Position numbers and translations under genes: made by a program
Assembly (NCBI GenBank): GCA_963697345.1
Contig: CAVONS010000010.1
Location: 93,983-157,982 of the forward strand
Length of the DNA stretch: 64,000 nt
Reading direction: 5' to 3'
DNA from: Prado023 sp963697345
GTDB lineage: Bacteria; Actinomycetota; Actinomycetes; S36-B12; CAIYMF01
Notes under the pieces: generated by a model
Seen by the model: the letters and a program-made list of their open reading frames with translations, nothing else
Databases searched by the model: none
Told to the model about the DNA's origin: nothing
Part shown: in pieces, positions 60,838 to 64,000 of the stretch
Layout of the letters: every line of letters starts with the position of its first letter
How positions within the stretch are numbered: the stretch's first letter is position 1

Positions 60838-61339
60838 GGGCTCGCCTCCAAGTCTCAACACACGTTACCCCGCACCGACCTGGTCATGGCGGGCCACAAG
60901 GAGTGGGAGATCGGCACCCGTGTGTTGGGCACCCGCCCATTCGGGCCGCCCGCGAGCAGAACTGCGCAGGTCAGGCGCGCCCAGTCTGAGCACCCCCCCG
61001 AACGCCCTCAACTCCCGCGAGAGAGCGGTCCTGAGGTCGCGAGCCCGGATTGTTCGAAGCGATCGGACTCAACACAGCTGGGGCAGGGCCGTCGGTCACA
61101 GGGTCACCACGTTTGCGTATCGTCTCCTCGAAGTGGACGAAATGGGCAACGACGTCGGCCAGAAGCGGGTTGGCGCGCCCCGTCAACCCGCCGTCTGAAT
61201 AGGCCCGTCCATCGGGTGGTCTATCCGCCGCGAGCCGGGCGCCTTCGGAGATGGATCACCTCAGCCCTGATTGGCGCACGCCATCGGGAGAGTTGTCCCT
61301 CGGGCGGGCGAGGATGATCCCCCCTCAGGTACTCCAGCT
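60838..61339. other. About 500 bp without recognisable genes
   Basis: Only short, inconsistent ORFs on both strands; I see no RNA gene or clear repeat. Probably intergenic or decayed sequence. Confidence 0.4.
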
Positions 61340-61789
61340 TCAGCGAGCTCGTCCCTCGGCGAGCATGCCGACGTACTTCTCGATGCGCCGGGCCCGGGTC
61401 TCGGGCTTCTTGGCCTCGGCCAACCCAAGGGTGAACCATCGTTTCTGTGAGTAGGACAGCCCGTCGAAGAACTCCTGGGCGGCGGCGTTGGTCGTGAGTG
61501 CGGCGGCGAAATCGTCGTCGAGCTCGACGGCCCGATGGGCCTCGTCCCGGACAAGGTCGAGCGTCACTGGATCGCCCGCTTCGAGTCCGGTCGCCGCACG
61601 GTGCTCAGCGCCGAACGACAGCATGAAGCCGTCGCCCCAACTCACCACCGAGTTGCGGTACGAGTGGTCCCCGATGGTCGCGACCACCTTGATGCGCTTG
61701 CCCCCACCCAAGGCCGCGACGACCTCTGGCGGCACTGGGATCCCGGTTGCCGTCTTGCCGTTCAGCACGACCGCCGACTCGAACCTCAT
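61340..61789 (-). CDS. DUF1905 / YdeI-type protein
   Basis: 149 residues. MRFESAVVLNGKTATGIPVP and KRIKVVATIGDHSYRNSVVS are the DUF1905 barrel. The C-terminal QEFFDGLSYSQKRWFTLGLA and KPETRARRIEKYVGML are the YdeI/OmpD-associated helical motif. Such two-part proteins are common in soil bacteria and of unknown role. ATG overlaps the stop of a short upstream reading frame (ATGA). Confidence 0.85.
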   Translation of the reverse strand: MRFESAVVLNGKTATGIPVPPEVVAALGGGKRIKVVATIGDHSYRNSVVSWGDGFMLSFGAEHRAATGLEAGDPVTLDLVRDEAHRAVELDDDFAAALTTNAAAQEFFDGLSYSQKRWFTLGLAEAKKPETRARRIEKYVGMLAEGRAR

Positions 61790-61890
61790 GTGGCGGATAG
61801 TGCCTCATCGCGCAACAACTGGAAGGGTCCGAGCACCTCGCCACCCACCCAAGCCGGCGCATTCGCAAGCTCCGGGTCCACCCGGCACAT
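61786..61890 (-). pseudogene. C-terminal fragment of an unknown gene
   Basis: 34 codons reading MCRVDPELANAPAWVGGEVL then GPFQLLRDEALSAT, ending in an ATGA overlap with the next gene. Upstream, protein-like sequence continues in another frame (RARFAAMWG), so this is probably the 3' end of a frameshifted gene. Confidence 0.3.
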
Positions 61891-62141
61891 GTCATGCCCC
61901 ACATCGCCGCGAATCGCGCTCGTTGGGCAGCCATCACCGGCCACAATGACGCGGGGCTTGAAGCGGACCCAGCAAGGCGGATTCCCCCGGACCTAGCGGT
62001 GAGGGGTAGGAGATTGCCGCACCCCCAGGTGAGCGCCCCAAGGAGGTCTTGCGGGCCGGTCGCGAACGGGCGTGTGCCTGCTGCCTGCGTCGTTCCCGCA
62101 GGGGGTTGGGTGTTGTGGGTCGTGGTACTCGGCTCGGGGAG

Positions 62142-62915
62142 TCATTTGGTGGCGGTGAGCCATCAGATCGCTGGTGATGCGCAGTCCGAGCCCGGGGACA
62201 ACGGTTTCAACGAAAGCTTCTTCCAGGGCCTGCCGGAACCTCTGCTCGCCGATCTGCTCGATCGCCGGGAAGGAGGGGACCGCAGCGATGGCAGCGCGGG
62301 TGAAGGTGTCCATGTCGGGGAACTCGTCCGTCGTAGAGGCGGATCCCCGACGGAGGGTGCGCAGCCCTGCGGACTCCAGCAGCGCTTCGGCGACCCCCGG
62401 TCGTCCCGTCTCGGCCTGGCCCAGTGTTGCCTGGACGTGCGACGGCGGGCTGTTCTGTGCCACGGCCATGAAGGTCGGGGAGCAGTCGAGCCGCTTCGGC
62501 GGCCCCCAGAAGGTCATTCCGAACCGCCCGCCGGGCTTGAGGACGCGGGCGGCTTCTGCGGCCGCGGTCGCGCCGTCGGCCCAGATCGAGTTGAAGCTGG
62601 TCACCGCGTCGAACGCGTTGTCGTCCCAGGGCAGCGCGTCCATGTCACCGAGCCGGAGGTCCGCGTGCGGAGTGCGCGCCGCAGCGATCCGCAGCAGCGA
62701 CTCGGAGGCGTCAAGACCACTGACCGAGGCCCCTCGGTCGGCTGCCAGCCGAAGGGCGAACCCTGACCCGCACCCGATGTCCAGGACCGAGGTCCCGGCT
62801 GTGACACCACATTGATCGAGGACCGCCACGTTGGCGGTCCGGAGTAGGGCTCGAACAGGTAGGCCCATTCGGCGGCACGGAAACCCCATGCCTCACCCGC
62901 TGACTTCCAGCCCAT
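62142..62915 (-). pseudogene. SAM-dependent methyltransferase, frameshifted twice
   Basis: The N-terminus MGWKSAGEAWGFRAAEWAYL (ATG 62915) is in a different frame from the rest. After an indel near 62845 it continues as RTANVAVLDQCGVTAGTSVL, SAM motif LDIGCGSGFALRLA and VLKPGGRFGMTFWG. Near 62150 a second indel separates ITSDLM from LTATK and a stop at 62144-62142. Corrected length would be ~257 residues, normal for class I methyltransferases. Substrate unknown. Could be a real pseudogene or sequence error. Confidence 0.8.
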
Positions 62916-63399
62916 GACGCCCTCGAGCCTGGAGGGGCGTCCGATGAGCGCGACTCGCCCGTTCCCCGTCACCTGATTGTGCACCCGTCGCGGGGCTGCG
63001 TCCCGACCGCGGGCCGTTTGGTGTGGCCACCAGGATCTCAGCCCCACTCCGGGCAAGCATCTCCGAGTCGGGCTGGTGTTGCATCGGTGATTCGCTTTCC
63101 AGATCCGCCTGGACGCGGGGTGGACGGCAAGTGAGCAGAGCCAACGAACGCCCCCATGGAGCCGACGCTGCCTCGGGAGTTTCCTGGTGACAAGAACGCA
63201 GGCCGGGCTCCCCGGCTGTGCCGCTGGCTACAGGGCTGAGCGCTGGGGACCTTCGTCGAGGTCTTGCCCGACCCGGCCCCGCGCACCGGATGGCTTCGGA
63301 TCTTGATGCCTCTCCGGGTGGTCCGGCGGAGTGGGACGCTGGAGCGCCGCTCCGAGAGAAGGTTCCTCACCTCCAGCAGGACCCGCGGCTGCAGACGCC
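62916..63399. other. 484 bp without a supported gene
   Basis: A minus-strand frame reading MQHQPDSEMLARSGAEILVA (from about 63082) looks weakly protein-like but soon loses that character. Nothing else supported. Confidence 0.35.
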
Positions 63400-63728
63400 G
63401 TGACCACCAACCCGGAGCTCTACCGGGTCATCCTCGAGAACGATCGAGTGCGCGTCGTCCAGTACCTCGATGCCCCGGGTGACGCGACCGTCCCCCACAG
63501 CCACCCAGACTCCGTGATGCTCACGCTGTCGTCCTTCAAGCGCCGCTTGGCCTCCGGCGGCAGCGAGCTGCAGGTTGAGCTCCCGGCGCACAAGGCACTG
63601 TGGCTCGACGCCCAGGAACACGCCGGAACGAACATCGGGGCAGCCCCACTCACACGATCTTCGTGGAGTTGAAGGAACCCAACCCGAACCCCCGCCCCGA
63701 GGGGCAACTGGGACCCCAGGGAGGCTGA
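63400..63728 (+). pseudogene. Cupin-like protein gene with a frameshift
   Basis: GTG start; VTTNPELYRVILENDRVRVV then DATVPHSHPDSVML give a cupin with a metal-type HxH. The frame breaks near 63650: TNIGAAP continues in the next frame as HTIFVELKEPNPNPRPEGQL and a stop at 63726-63728. The corrected protein would be ~109 residues. No ribosome site was identified. Sequence error or a decayed gene. Confidence 0.7.
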
Positions 63729-64000
63729 GAGGCCGACCAGCATCCCGACGGCTGGTGGCTGGGCCGACTGGCGCGCCGGGGGGACGGGTGCGTGCTCACG
63801 TGCCGCCCGCGCTCGGGGCTGGCCGGCTCGCGCGATGGTGCCGGGTCGGTTGCATAGGTCCGCACTCGCGGCCGCTCTCAGGTCCCGCGGTGGGTGGGCT
63901 CAGAGTAGGAGGCGGGTCCACAGCTCGGCCGCCCGCCGTTGGCGGTTGGAACCGCCCCGCCCAACACCAAACAGGACCTCGGGATCCGCGTCTATCCGCC

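Overview
The window is one high-GC stretch of an actinobacterial (Actinomycetota) chromosome. Supporting signs are a WhiB-family regulator, the prfB / ftsE-ftsX / smpB-ssrA block, the clpS-DUF2017-murI-metallophosphoesterase-rph-rdgB block in an order known from mycobacteria, DUF1918, DUF3039 and DUF3618 proteins, frequent GTG starts with 4-bp ATGA/GTGA overlaps, and TANNNT-type -10 boxes placed close to start codons. I cannot name the genus.

Layout. 1-6.4 kb: release factor 2 (5' end cut off), a sulfotransferase-like gene, FtsE-FtsX with a secreted coiled-coil LytM peptidase, SmpB and tmRNA. The tmRNA 3' end and its terminator are duplicated in tandem. 6.4-15.4 kb: DUF1918/DUF1876 protein, a secreted transglycosylase-like protein, a small zincin, a 748-residue two-half phosphofructokinase of eukaryotic type, a monooxygenase-fold protein, an amidase, GTP-type PEP carboxykinase and ornithine carbamoyltransferase. 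15.4-24 kb: WhiB, DUF3039, GH18, a class V aminotransferase, ClpS, MurI, a cAMP-phosphodiesterase-like protein, RNase PH, RdgB and tRNA-Leu. 24-34.7 kb: a REP-like repeat cluster, Bcp, a split ThrE exporter, LysRS next to tRNA-Lys, a lipoprotein, tRNA-His, Orn, a CBS-pair protein, GH20, a thioesterase and a HisA-like protein lacking a catalytic Asp. 34.7-45.6 kb: a frameshifted phosphotransferase and acyl-CoA dehydrogenase pair, an SDR, a single-chain Ada-AlkA-Ogt repair protein, a second REP-like cluster, feoABC with a DtxR/IdeR-like box, a FUSC transporter, a 38-residue Cys-rich protein under a CsoR-type operator, and pirin.

45.7-51.2 kb is the left part of an integrative element inserted at tRNA-Arg(CCU). 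It has a tyrosine integrase, BrnT/BrnA, an excisionase-like HTH protein and a MobF/TrwC relaxase-helicase. No right attachment site was found, so the island may continue. Next comes a sucrose locus: PTS EIIBC, ROK fructokinase and GH32 hydrolase on the minus strand, a divergent LacI-type regulator, operator-like palindromes between them, and an amylosucrase about 1 kb further on. Sucrose can therefore be phosphorylated on entry and split to hexose phosphates, or turned into glucan by amylosucrase. From about 60 kb to the end genes are sparse and several are broken (methyltransferase, cupin and a short fragment), as expected of a decaying or poorly sequenced stretch.
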